DNA of 64,000 bases, from assembly GCF_023208015.1 (NCBI RefSeq), contig NZ_CP051627.1:1550001-1614000 (forward strand), read 5' to 3'. Origin of the DNA: Thermobifida alba. GTDB lineage: Bacteria > Actinomycetota > Actinomycetes > Streptosporangiales > Streptosporangiaceae. The number at the start of each line of letters is the position of its first letter. The stretch's first letter is position 1. The notes below the pieces were generated by a model that saw nothing but the letters and a program-made list of their open reading frames with translations, had not been told where the DNA came from and did not search any database. This document shows positions 56,826 to 64,000 of the stretch, piece after piece. Made by a program: the position numbers and the translations under genes.

Positions 56826-57650
56826 ATGGGACGCGTCACTGCCCGGGTGCGGGTGCGGCGGATCAGCGGCTCCTCCGCACGCGACCGCCTGGACACCCTC
56901 GTCGTGGAGGAGCCGCTGGAGATGCGCGTCGGCGGACGCGCGCTGACCGTCACCATGCGCACCCCCGGCCACGACTTCGAGATGGTCACCGGGTTCCTCA
57001 TCGGCGAGGGCCTCGTCGCCGACGCCGCCGACGTCCACTCCCTGCGCTACTGCGCGGGCGCCACCGAGGACGGCGTCAACACCTACAACGTCATCGACGT
57101 CGTCCTGGCTCCCGGCGTGCCGCCGCCCGACGTCTCGGCGGAACGCCGCTTCGCCACCACCTCCTCGTGCGGGGTGTGCGGCAAGACCAGCCTGGAGGCG
57201 GTGCGCACCCGCAGCCGCTTCACCGTGGCCGACGACGACGTGCGCTTCTCCACCGGTGTGCTGGCCGCGCTGCCCGACCGGCTGCGCGCCGCGCAGAAGC
57301 TGTTCGAGCGCACCGGCGGCCTGCACGCCGCCGCGCTCGCCACCCCCGACGGCGACCTGCTGTGCGTCCGCGAGGACATCGGCCGCCACAACGCGGTGGA
57401 CAAGGTCGTCGGGCACGCCGCCGCCCGCTACGGCCTGCCGCTGCGCGGCACGGGCCTGCTGGTGTCGGGCCGCGCCTCCTTCGAACTGACGCAGAAGGCC
57501 CTCATGGCGGGCATCCCGCTGCTGGCCGCGGTCTCCGCGCCGTCCTCGCTGGCCGTGGAGCTGGCCGCGCAGTCCGGGATGAGCCTGGTCGGGTTCCTGC
57601 GCGGCGACTCGATGAACGTCTACGCCGGGGCCCACCGCGTCGTGGACTGA
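56826..57650 (+). CDS. fdhD: FdhD, sulfur carrier for formate dehydrogenase maturation
   Basis: A 274-residue protein; ATG 56826 follows GGAGGAG. It moves sulfur from a cysteine desulfurase to the molybdenum cofactor of formate dehydrogenase. Landmarks: [39 protein letters not shown], the active CGVCGK cysteine motif, [39 protein letters not shown] and [17 protein letters not shown]. No formate dehydrogenase gene is in the window. The 216 bp after it hold nothing recognised. Confidence 0.93.
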   Translation: MGRVTARVRVRRISGSSARDRLDTLVVEEPLEMRVGGRALTVTMRTPGHDFEMVTGFLIGEGLVADAADVHSLRYCAGATEDGVNTYNVIDVVLAPGVPPPDVSAERRFATTSSCGVCGKTSLEAVRTRSRFTVADDDVRFSTGVLAALPDRLRAAQKLFERTGGLHAAALATPDGDLLCVREDIGRHNAVDKVVGHAAARYGLPLRGTGLLVSGRASFELTQKALMAGIPLLAAVSAPSSLAVELAAQSGMSLVGFLRGDSMNVYAGAHRVVD

Positions 57651-57866
57651 CCCCCGGCGGCCGTTGTTCCGCTCGCCCCGGGCGGCCCGCTGCCCCGGCC
57701 CGGGCCTGGCCGGACGCGCAGCCACGGGTGGTCGACGGTTCCGGGCCCGCCGGCGGCTCCGCGCCGCGCGCCGCCGTCACGGCGGCGATCCCCCGCCCCG
57801 GCCGCGGCCCGCGCCGAGGGCCGGGCGGCGGACGCCGCACCCGCGAGACACCCGCCGCCGCGCGGG

Positions 57867-58367
57867 TCAGCCGTCGGCGAGCAGGTAGGCGATCTGCGTG
57901 GACCATGTCCGCGGGTCGGGCTGCACGGCCGGGTCGGTCAGGTAGAACTCGAACCGGCCGTCCCACACCGTCCTTCCGGCCACGTCGCGCACGGCCCAGG
58001 CGATGCCCCGCCGCCGCGCCCACTCCTCCAGCACGGCGAACGACTCCCTGATCCGGTCGGGGTGCCCGTGGTGGGTCAGTACCGCGTAGGGGCCGCCCGG
58101 CACACGGCCGGCGACCACCCGCCCGTCCCCGGCGACGGGCTCGGCCAGGGGCACCCCCACCTCCAGGTGGAACTCCTCGTCTGCGCCGCCGATCACCCGG
58201 TAGCGGTAGAACAGCGGTCCGCCGGGCGCGATCCCGCGGTGTTGCAGCCAGCCGAACACCTCGGGCACCAGCGCGTTGGCGCGTCCCCACTCCCGCAGCG
58301 CCACCCGGATCGGGATGGACACGCAGGGCTGTTCGGCACGGACCTCGATACGCGGTTCGGTGGTCAT
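57867..58367 (-). CDS. GyrI-like/effector-binding domain protein
   Basis: A 166-residue single-domain protein with the AraC effector-binding (GyrI-like) fold: VSIPIRVALREWGRANALVP, GGPLFYRYRVIGG, EFHLEVGVPLAEPV, VPGGPYAVLTHHGHPDRIRE and a Glu/Phe-rich end (DGRFEFYLTDPAV). Such proteins bind small hydrophobic drugs. It starts 34 bp after the ECF sigma gene and is probably in its operon, perhaps as sensor or sequestering protein. Confidence 0.82.
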   Translation of the reverse strand: MTTEPRIEVRAEQPCVSIPIRVALREWGRANALVPEVFGWLQHRGIAPGGPLFYRYRVIGGADEEFHLEVGVPLAEPVAGDGRVVAGRVPGGPYAVLTHHGHPDRIRESFAVLEEWARRRGIAWAVRDVAGRTVWDGRFEFYLTDPAVQPDPRTWSTQIAYLLADG

Positions 58368-58401
58368 CGGGGACGCTCCTCCTGTGGTCGGTACGGTCGT
58401 C

Positions 58402-59466
58402 TCACCCAGGAATACGACCGGCCGCGCCGAAACTCATCGGTGCGGTGTCCCCGAAGCGCCGCCCGCCCCCGGCCGACTCGGCGCCCGAAATCTCCAACGG
58501 CAGTCCGAACAGCGGAAACAGCCGGTCCGCGGCCAGGAACGAGGTCAGGGCGGCGACGCGTTCCCCCCGGACCTCCACGACCTGCACCGCCCAGGCCCGC
58601 AGGGCGCCGCCGTCGGGAACGTACTGCGCGAAGGCCGCCGAACCGTTGGCCGCCACCGGGACCAGCCGTGATCCCCGGCACCACTGGGCGGCCGCCAGTG
58701 CCCGCCCGATCCCGGCGCGTCCCCGCAGCCACCACGCGAACGGCGGCATCGCCATCACGGCGTCCTCGCGCAGCAGCGCCACGAGCGCGGCCACGTCGTG
58801 GCGTTCGAAGGCGGAGCAGTAGCGGTCCAGGAGTTCCCGCCGGGTCCGGTCCAGCGGCTGCGGCGCGGTCCCGACGGCCGCGCCGCGCGCCCGCAGCGTC
58901 GCCCGGGCCCGTTGCAGCGCGCTGTTGACCGACGCGACGCTCACGTCGAGCAGTGCGGCGGTCTCGGCCGCGCTCCAGCACAGCACCTCGCGCAGCAGCA
59001 GCACCGCGCGCTGCCGGGGCGGCAGGTACTGCAGTGCGGCGACGAACGCCAGGCGGACCGTCTCGCGTGCGGCCGCAAGGTCGGCAGGATCCCCTGCCAC
59101 GGGCAGCACGGAGGCATCGGGGACCGGCAGCACCCAGTGGTCCTCGCCCAGCGGTGCGCCCAGCGGCGCCCCGGCCGACGCGGCGGGCCCCAGGTCCACG
59201 GCCAGGGCACGCCTGCGTCGCCCGCGCAGCAGGTCCAGGCAGACGCGGGTGGCGATCGCGTGCAGCCACGTCCGCGGTCCGGCCCGCCGCCCGTCGAAGC
59301 GGTCGAGGCGGCGCCAGGCCCGCAGCAGCGTCTCCTGCACCGCGTCCTCGGCGTCGAAGGGCGATCCCAGCATCCGGTAGCAGTGTCCGGTCAGTTCGCC
59401 GCGGTAGCGCGCCGACCAGTCCGCCAGTCGGGCGGACGCGGCCCGCGGGTCGGAGTGTCCTGCCAC
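58402..59466 (-). CDS. ECF sigma factor with C-terminal SnoaL-like domain
   Basis: A 354-residue sigma factor from GTG 59466 (GGAGGACACC before it). Region 2 is GHCYRMLGSPFDAEDAVQET with LLRAWRRLDRFDG and WLHAIATRVCLDLLRGR; region 4 is ALQYLPPRQRAVLLLREVLC, WSAAETAALLDVSVASVNSA. The last 130 residues form a SnoaL/NTF2-like domain (LLDRYCSAFERHDVAALVAL), typical of ECF41/SigJ-like groups where this domain replaces an anti-sigma factor. The target probably includes its own operon with the GyrI-like gene. Confidence 0.88.
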   Translation of the reverse strand: MAGHSDPRAASARLADWSARYRGELTGHCYRMLGSPFDAEDAVQETLLRAWRRLDRFDGRRAGPRTWLHAIATRVCLDLLRGRRRRALAVDLGPAASAGAPLGAPLGEDHWVLPVPDASVLPVAGDPADLAAARETVRLAFVAALQYLPPRQRAVLLLREVLCWSAAETAALLDVSVASVNSALQRARATLRARGAAVGTAPQPLDRTRRELLDRYCSAFERHDVAALVALLREDAVMAMPPFAWWLRGRAGIGRALAAAQWCRGSRLVPVAANGSAAFAQYVPDGGALRAWAVQVVEVRGERVAALTSFLAADRLFPLFGLPLEISGAESAGGGRRFGDTAPMSFGAAGRIPG

Positions 59467-59548
59467 GGTGTCCTCCCGTCGGCTCCTCTTGCCCCGTCTT
59501 CCCCGTCACCGGCCCTCCTTCCCCGCACCGGGGCGGGGAAAGCCCGGT

Positions 59549-60502
59549 TCACACGGGGGCGTCCTGGGCCGTGCGCGGCTCCTGCGACCGCGGCGCGGGG
59601 GTCTCGGGGACCGCGGTCTGCGCGAGGAACGCGCCCGCCACCACGGCGACCGCGCCCACGATCTGCGCGGGGCTGAGCGCCTCCCCCAGCAGCAGCCAGG
59701 CCAGCACGATCGAGGTCACCACCTCCAGGTAGGCCACGCCCCCGGCGACCACCGGGGACAGCCGCCGCACCGCGGCCACCCCGGTGAGGTAGGCCAGGGC
59801 GGTGGTCACCAGCGCCAGCCACACCAGCAGCACCGGCGCGGGCACGTCCCGTCCGGCGAACTCCACCGCGCCGGCCAGCGTGCTCCACGGCAGGGTCCAG
59901 GGGCGGGCGAGGAGGCTCATCAGGGCCGCGGCGACGAGCGCGCCGTAGGAGATGACCGCGAGCGGGTCGACGTCGTCGCGCGCGGCGTCCGACAGCAGGA
60001 AGTAGGTGGCCTGGCCCACCGCCGCGCCCAGGGCCAGCAGCAGACCGACCGCGTCCAGGCGCAGGCCCGCCCACACCTCCACCAGGCAGCCCAGGCCCGC
60101 GATCGCCAGCACCACGCCCAGGGCCGCTCCGCGCGACACCGGGATCCGCCGCACCACGCGCGTCCACAGCAGGACCAGCACCGGGCCGAGGAACTCGATG
60201 AGCAGCGCCACCCCGACGGGGATCCGGGAGATCGCGGCGAAGTAGAACGCCTGCACGCCCGCCATCGGGAACATCCCGTAGGCCAGCAGCAGCGCGGGGC
60301 GGGTGCGCAGCGCCCGGTGGTGGTAGAGCGCGACGGGCAGCAGGAGCAGCGCGGCTCCGGCCACCCGCAGCCAGGTCACCTGCAACGGGTCGAGTCCGGC
60401 GTCGAGCAGGGGCCGCGCGGCGGGACCGGAGCCGCCGAAGGCCAGTGCGGAGAGGATCGCGAACACCAACCCGGACGACCGGTTCCTGCTGCTTTCGACC
60501 AT
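59549..60502 (-). CDS. EamA-family (DMT) exporter
   Basis: A 317-residue inner-membrane protein with ten predicted helices in two EamA repeats (first: VFAILSALAFGGSGPAARPL; second begins AVGLLLALGAAVGQATYFLL). The LVTTALAYLTGVAAVRRLSP and LEVVTSIVLAWLLLGEALSP text is typical of the family. Substrate unknown; relatives export amino acids or metabolites. No operon partner. Confidence 0.88.
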   Translation of the reverse strand: MVESSRNRSSGLVFAILSALAFGGSGPAARPLLDAGLDPLQVTWLRVAGAALLLLPVALYHHRALRTRPALLLAYGMFPMAGVQAFYFAAISRIPVGVALLIEFLGPVLVLLWTRVVRRIPVSRGAALGVVLAIAGLGCLVEVWAGLRLDAVGLLLALGAAVGQATYFLLSDAARDDVDPLAVISYGALVAAALMSLLARPWTLPWSTLAGAVEFAGRDVPAPVLLVWLALVTTALAYLTGVAAVRRLSPVVAGGVAYLEVVTSIVLAWLLLGEALSPAQIVGAVAVVAGAFLAQTAVPETPAPRSQEPRTAQDAPV

Positions 60503-60633
60503 TGCTCCCCCGATGGTGGATATCCGCTGACAGGACCTTTTGAGGTCGCGTTGATCCTAGGGGATGGGGTTTTCGGGGGGCCTGTGGCTTTCCTCTCGGT
60601 CAGCGCGGCGGCGGTCGCGGAGCGGCTGCGCTC

Positions 60634-61359
60634 CTACCGGAGGTCGGACACGCGGCTGTGGAGCCACTCCTCCAGTTGCAGGACGTGCAGGGTCGCCGCG
60701 GCCTTCGCCGCGTCGGGGTCGCGGGCCAGCAGGGCGCGGTGGATGCGGTGGTGGTCCTCGCACAGCCGTGCGGTCCACTCCTCCTCCTGCTGTCCGCGTC
60801 CCAGGCGCGCGCCGAGCGCGGGCGAGGACAGTCCGTCGACGAGGGCCGCCAGGGTGGCGTTCCCCGCCAGCGCGGCGACGGCCCGGTGGAACGCCGCGCC
60901 CGCCTCGGTCTGCCCCGCGCCGCAGCCGTGCCCGTCCTCCTGCAGCAGCGCCGCCAGTTCGGCCAGCTGCGCGTCGGTGGCGCGGATCGCGGCCAGCGCG
61001 GCGGCGGCCGGCTCCACGATCCGGCGCACCTGCAGCATCTCCAGCAGGGTGGGGCCGCGGCCGACCTCGGCCAGGACCGAGAAGGGCTCCAGCAGGCCGC
61101 GGGGGTGCAGTTCGGTGACGTAGACGCCCGCGCCGTGCCGCGCCTCCAGCACTCCCAGGGTGGTCAGCACCCGGATCGCCTCCCGCATCGAACTGCGGGA
61201 CAGCCCCATCCCCGCCGCCAGGTCCCGCTCGGTGGGCAGCCGTTGGCCGGGGCGCAGCGTGCCGTCGGCGATCATCGCCTTGATCTGTTCGACCGCCCGC
61301 CGGGTCACCGTCATCCGTTCGACGCCGGGGGTCGCGCGCACGGCGCTGTCGGAGGTCAC
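60634..61359 (-). CDS. GntR-family regulator, FadR subgroup
   Basis: A 241-residue regulator. Winged helix at 15-80: RRAVEQIKAMIADGTLRPGQ, LPTERDLAAGMGLSRSSMRE, LEARHGAGVYV. FCD ligand domain follows with metal-site residues (RRIVEPAAAALAAIRATDAQ, FHRAVAALAGNATLAALVDG, EDHHRIHRALLARDPDAAKA). FadR-type FCD regulators sense carboxylates such as sugar acids or lactate. GTG 61359 start; ATG about 45 bp later is an alternative. Confidence 0.88.
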   Translation of the reverse strand: MTSDSAVRATPGVERMTVTRRAVEQIKAMIADGTLRPGQRLPTERDLAAGMGLSRSSMREAIRVLTTLGVLEARHGAGVYVTELHPRGLLEPFSVLAEVGRGPTLLEMLQVRRIVEPAAAALAAIRATDAQLAELAALLQEDGHGCGAGQTEAGAAFHRAVAALAGNATLAALVDGLSSPALGARLGRGQQEEEWTARLCEDHHRIHRALLARDPDAAKAAATLHVLQLEEWLHSRVSDLR

Positions 61360-61397
61360 GTCGGTGCCTTCCTCGTCCTACCGGAACGTTGTGGGGG

Positions 61398-61475
61398 CCG
61401 TCCCCGCACGGCTGCGGGCCGTGCGGGGACGGCGGATGGTCCGGTCCCCGCCGACGGGGCGTCGGCGGGGACCGG
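61398..61475 (-). terminator. Tandem hairpins after the GH9 gene
   Basis: Two perfect stems: 14 bp (61398-61411 with 61419-61432) and 15 bp (61441-61455 with 61461-61475). They lie between the GH9 stop and the GntR start on the same strand and insulate the two. Confidence 0.8.
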
Positions 61476-61505
61476 GAGGGCTCACCTCCGGAGCCGGGTC
61501 AGGGG

Positions 61506-64000
61506 TCAGCTGACCGTGCAGGACTCACCGTTGACGGTGAACTCCTCGGGCTTGCCGTTGGACCCGTTCCAGGTTCCGTTGAAGCCGATGTCGATCGAGC
61601 CTCCCGGGGCGATGGAGCCGTTCCACGGCATCGAGGTGGCCGTCACCCGGGCCCCGTTCTGCTCCCAGGTGGCACTCCAGCCGTGGTCGACGGTCTGCCC
61701 GGACGGGAAGGTGAAGCCCAGCTCCCAGCTGCTCCACGCGGTGTCGCCGGTGTTGGTCAGCCGCACCGCGGCGGTGAAGCCGCCCGGCCAGTCGGTGGTC
61801 CGGTACTCCACCTCGCAGGCGCCGGAGACGGGCGGTTCCTCGTCCTCTTCGGTGGTGAAGCTGACGCTGGCCGACTGGGAGAAGTTACCCGCGGCGTCGT
61901 AGGCGACCACCCAGAAGGTGTACTTGCGCCCCGGCTGCAGACCGGTCAGCTCGTAGCTGGTCTGCGTGGTGCTGTCCAGGTACTGGATCACGTCGGTGTA
62001 CCCCATCTCCAGCTCGTAGCCGACCACACCGACGTTGTCGGTGGAGGCGTCCCAGGTCAGCGTGGCGCTGGTAGAGGTGACGTTGGTGACCTGCAGGTTC
62101 TCCGGCTTGGTCGGCGGGACCGTGTCCTCCTCCGGCTCCTCCGAGCCGTCGCCCGCGTCGTCCTGGTCGGCGACGAAGGAGGCGACCCACGACAGCGGGG
62201 CGTTCCAGTTGATGGTCAGCTCGTTGGTGGCCCACGACTCGATGTCGTCGATGTAGCACATCTGCGGGGCGCACCCGGTCAGCGTGGCCTGGGCCGTGGG
62301 GTCCCAGGTGGAGGCGTCGGAGTTGGGGCCGCCCGCCAGGGTGCCCTTGGGCGGGTTGGGCAGGCGCGGGTCGAGCTGGTTGGCGTACCAGCGGCTGTGC
62401 TGGTTACGGGAGTCCTTCTCGCCGTAGCCGGTGACGTAGGACTGGTTCAGCGCGTTGCGGCCGAAGATGTAGTCCATGCCCTCCAGCACGCCGTCGCGGT
62501 ACTTGGTGTCGCCGGTGAGGTCGAAGGCGACGGCCATGATCACCATGTTGTTGAGGACCAGGTTGTTGGATCCCCAGACGAACACGCCGCTGTCGGGGTT
62601 GTAGGTCAGGCCCCACGGGCTGGACTCGACGCCGGCGAGGTAGTCGTCGGCGGCGGCGACCAGGGAGTCGCGCACCCGGTCGCGGTCGGCCAGGTCGTTG
62701 GGCACCGTGGCCAGCTGGATCCGGGCCAGCGGAGCGGTCCAGCCCCAGTCGAAGGCGCCGTCGCGGAACACCTCCTCGTCGTCGGTGTGCAGCGGCGAGG
62801 AGGTCACCGCGGTGCGGTACTTCTCGGCCCCGGTGGCCAGGAACAGTTCGGCCGCGGCCCAGTAGAACTCGTCGGTGACGTTGTTGTCGTTGTAGGGGCC
62901 GCCGCCCTCGCCGACGGCCGGCGCGTAGATGGCGGGGTTGGCCTGGGCCGCGTCCCAGGCGGTCTCGGCGGCGTCCAGGCACTCGGCGGCGAAGGCCGCG
63001 TCGTAGGGCTCGAAGACCCGGGAGCACTGGGCTGCGGTGGCCGCCAGGTTCAGCGTCGCCGCGGTGGACGGCGGCTGCAGGTAGCGCGGCTGCGGGTCGG
63101 CGGCGGGCATCAGCGGCAGCCCGGTCCACTGCTCGTCGTGGATCTTGTGGTGCGCCATCCCGGCGAGCGGCTCACCCTCGGGGACCTGCATGCTGAGCAG
63201 GAACTCCATCTCCCAGCGCGCCTCGTCGAGCACGTCGGGCACGCCGTTGCCGGTCTCGGGCAGGCGCAGCGTGGAGTCGCCCAGCTTGTCGGGCTGGGCG
63301 GTCGGGGCGCTCTGGGAGCGCTCGTGGATGTTCATCAGCTGGTGCACCGAGATGCCGCCGTTGACCACGTACTTGCCGTGGTCGCCCGCGTCGTACCAGC
63401 CGCCCGACACGTCCAGGGAGTAGTCGCAGGTGCCCGGCGCGCACGGCACGTCGATGTCGCCCTGGTTGGGGGCCACGCCCACGTGTCCGGCCGCGCGGCC
63501 GTAGCCGGGGGCGATGGAGTCGAGGATCTCGATGCCGCTGCGCTGCGGGTAGTAGAACGACAGCGCGTCGACGCGCAGCTCCTCGTAGGCGCTCTCGTCG
63601 ATGTCGAAGGGGTAGCTGGTCTCACCGTCGGCGGTGAGCGTGTAGCCGCTTCCGGCGGTGGTGTAGGAGCTGAAGTCGACGGTGTGCACGTTCAGGCCGG
63701 AGGAGGCGTCCGCGCCGTGCGGCTCGGTCTGGCCGGTGGCCACGACCGTGCCGTCGGAGTCGGCCAGTTCCCAGGTGAGCGCCTCGGTGGCGTCGGTGAC
63801 GACGGTCGCGTTCTTGGGGCCGTGCGGCAGGTAGCCGACCTGGTTGACGCGGACCCGCGGGCCGGTGTCGGGCTCGTAGACGGGGGGTTCGGCGCCGCCC
63901 AGCAGGGCCACGTCGTCCACGCAGAAGGTCCACGGGTCGTCGGAGCCGCCGATCTGGAAGGCGACCTGCGCGTCGTCCCAGTCGACGGTGGAGGTGAAGA
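61506..64000 (-). CDS. cel9B: Secreted GH9 cellulase, CBM4-Ig-GH9-Fn3-CBM2 (N-terminus outside window)
   Basis: 831 codons are visible. From the window edge: the end of a CBM4 ([20 protein letters not shown]), an Ig-like CelD_N domain ([20 protein letters not shown]), the GH9 (alpha/alpha)6 domain with nucleophile-side Asp pair in [18 protein letters not shown], signature [20 protein letters not shown], and the acid Glu in [18 protein letters not shown]. An Fn3 domain ([20 protein letters not shown]) and a CBM2 ending GESCTVS follow. The order is that of T. fusca Cel9B (endoglucanase E1). Crystalline cellulose is the expected substrate. The promoter, where a CelR box would be expected, lies beyond the window. 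Confidence 0.92.
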   Translation of the reverse strand, partial: FTSTVDWDDAQVAFQIGGSDDPWTFCVDDVALLGGAEPPVYEPDTGPRVRVNQVGYLPHGPKNATVVTDATEALTWELADSDGTVVATGQTEPHGADASSGLNVHTVDFSSYTTAGSGYTLTADGETSYPFDIDESAYEELRVDALSFYYPQRSGIEILDSIAPGYGRAAGHVGVAPNQGDIDVPCAPGTCDYSLDVSGGWYDAGDHGKYVVNGGISVHQLMNIHERSQSAPTAQPDKLGDSTLRLPETGNGVPDVLDEARWEMEFLLSMQVPEGEPLAGMAHHKIHDEQWTGLPLMPAADPQPRYLQPPSTAATLNLAATAAQCSRVFEPYDAAFAAECLDAAETAWDAAQANPAIYAPAVGEGGGPYNDNNVTDEFYWAAAELFLATGAEKYRTAVTSSPLHTDDEEVFRDGAFDWGWTAPLARIQLATVPNDLADRDRVRDSLVAAADDYLAGVESSPWGLTYNPDSGVFVWGSNNLVLNNMVIMAVAFDLTGDTKYRDGVLEGMDYIFGRNALNQSYVTGYGEKDSRNQHSRWYANQLDPRLPNPPKGTLAGGPNSDASTWDPTAQATLTGCAPQMCYIDDIESWATNELTINWNAPLSWVASFVADQDDAGDGSEEPEEDTVPPTKPENLQVTNVTSTSATLTWDASTDNVGVVGYELEMGYTDVIQYLDSTTQTSYELTGLQPGRKYTFWVVAYDAAGNFSQSASVSFTTEEDEEPPVSGACEVEYRTTDWPGGFTAAVRLTNTGDTAWSSWELGFTFPSGQTVDHGWSATWEQNGARVTATSMPWNGSIAPGGSIDIGFNGTWNGSNGKPEEFTVNGESCTVS

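Noticed and set aside
63313-63326. TGGGAGCGCTCGTG, close to the CelR box TGGGAGCGCTCCCA
   Set aside because: It lies inside the GH9 coding region and its second half does not match; the expected CelR site would be upstream of the gene, outside the window.

Overview
The window comes from a high-GC actinomycete, most likely a Thermobifida species or close Nocardiopsaceae relative. Four things point there: very G+C-rich coding with many GTG starts; a family 9 cellulase with the CBM4-Ig-GH9-Fn3-CBM2 layout known from T. fusca Cel9B; a GH74 xyloglucanase with a CBM2; and long type I-E CRISPR arrays. The genus is an inference from domain layout and composition, not a database match.

Left part (1-17.9 kb): a GH3 glycosidase (cut by the window edge) and its ROK/XylR-type regulator diverge from a three-gene carbohydrate ABC importer. 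Next come two ABC exporter systems, a damaged alpha/beta hydrolase with a DUF6069-like partner, a NarL-type two-component system and a DUF742/GTPase-like protein. Several genes between 8.5 and 14 kb are split by single-base shifts, mostly at C or G runs.

Middle (18-23.5 kb): a compact putative polyketide cluster made of a styrene-monooxygenase-like flavoprotein, a SAM methyltransferase and a one-module KS-AT-ACP synthase. Two CRISPR arrays follow (50 and 54 repeats plus a degenerate end repeat). They have related leaders but different first bases in the repeat. They flank a small island with an XRE regulator/DUF397 pair, a HATPase-like protein and four small ORFs. No cas genes lie in the window.

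Right part (33.3-50.5 kb): a plant cell-wall locus with GH74 xyloglucanase, GH31 alpha-xylosidase, a fructosamine-kinase-like protein, GH95, GH42, GH43, a BxlEFG-like importer and a LacI-type regulator. Matching 25-bp XylR-type operators lie before the GH31-GH74 operon, between GH95 and GH42, and beside the distant ROK gene. This suggests one xyloglucan regulon split by the CRISPR region. The xylan-type GH43/BxlEFG block has its own CGAAA/TTTCG operators.

End (50.5-64 kb): a ClgR/PopR-like regulator beside two decayed clpP genes, a lipoprotein polysaccharide deacetylase, an epimerase-like protein lacking its catalytic residues, an ADP-ribosylglycohydrolase-like/phosphatase fusion, FdhD, an ECF sigma factor with a GyrI-like partner, an EamA exporter, a FadR-type regulator and the C-terminal part of the GH9 cellulase.
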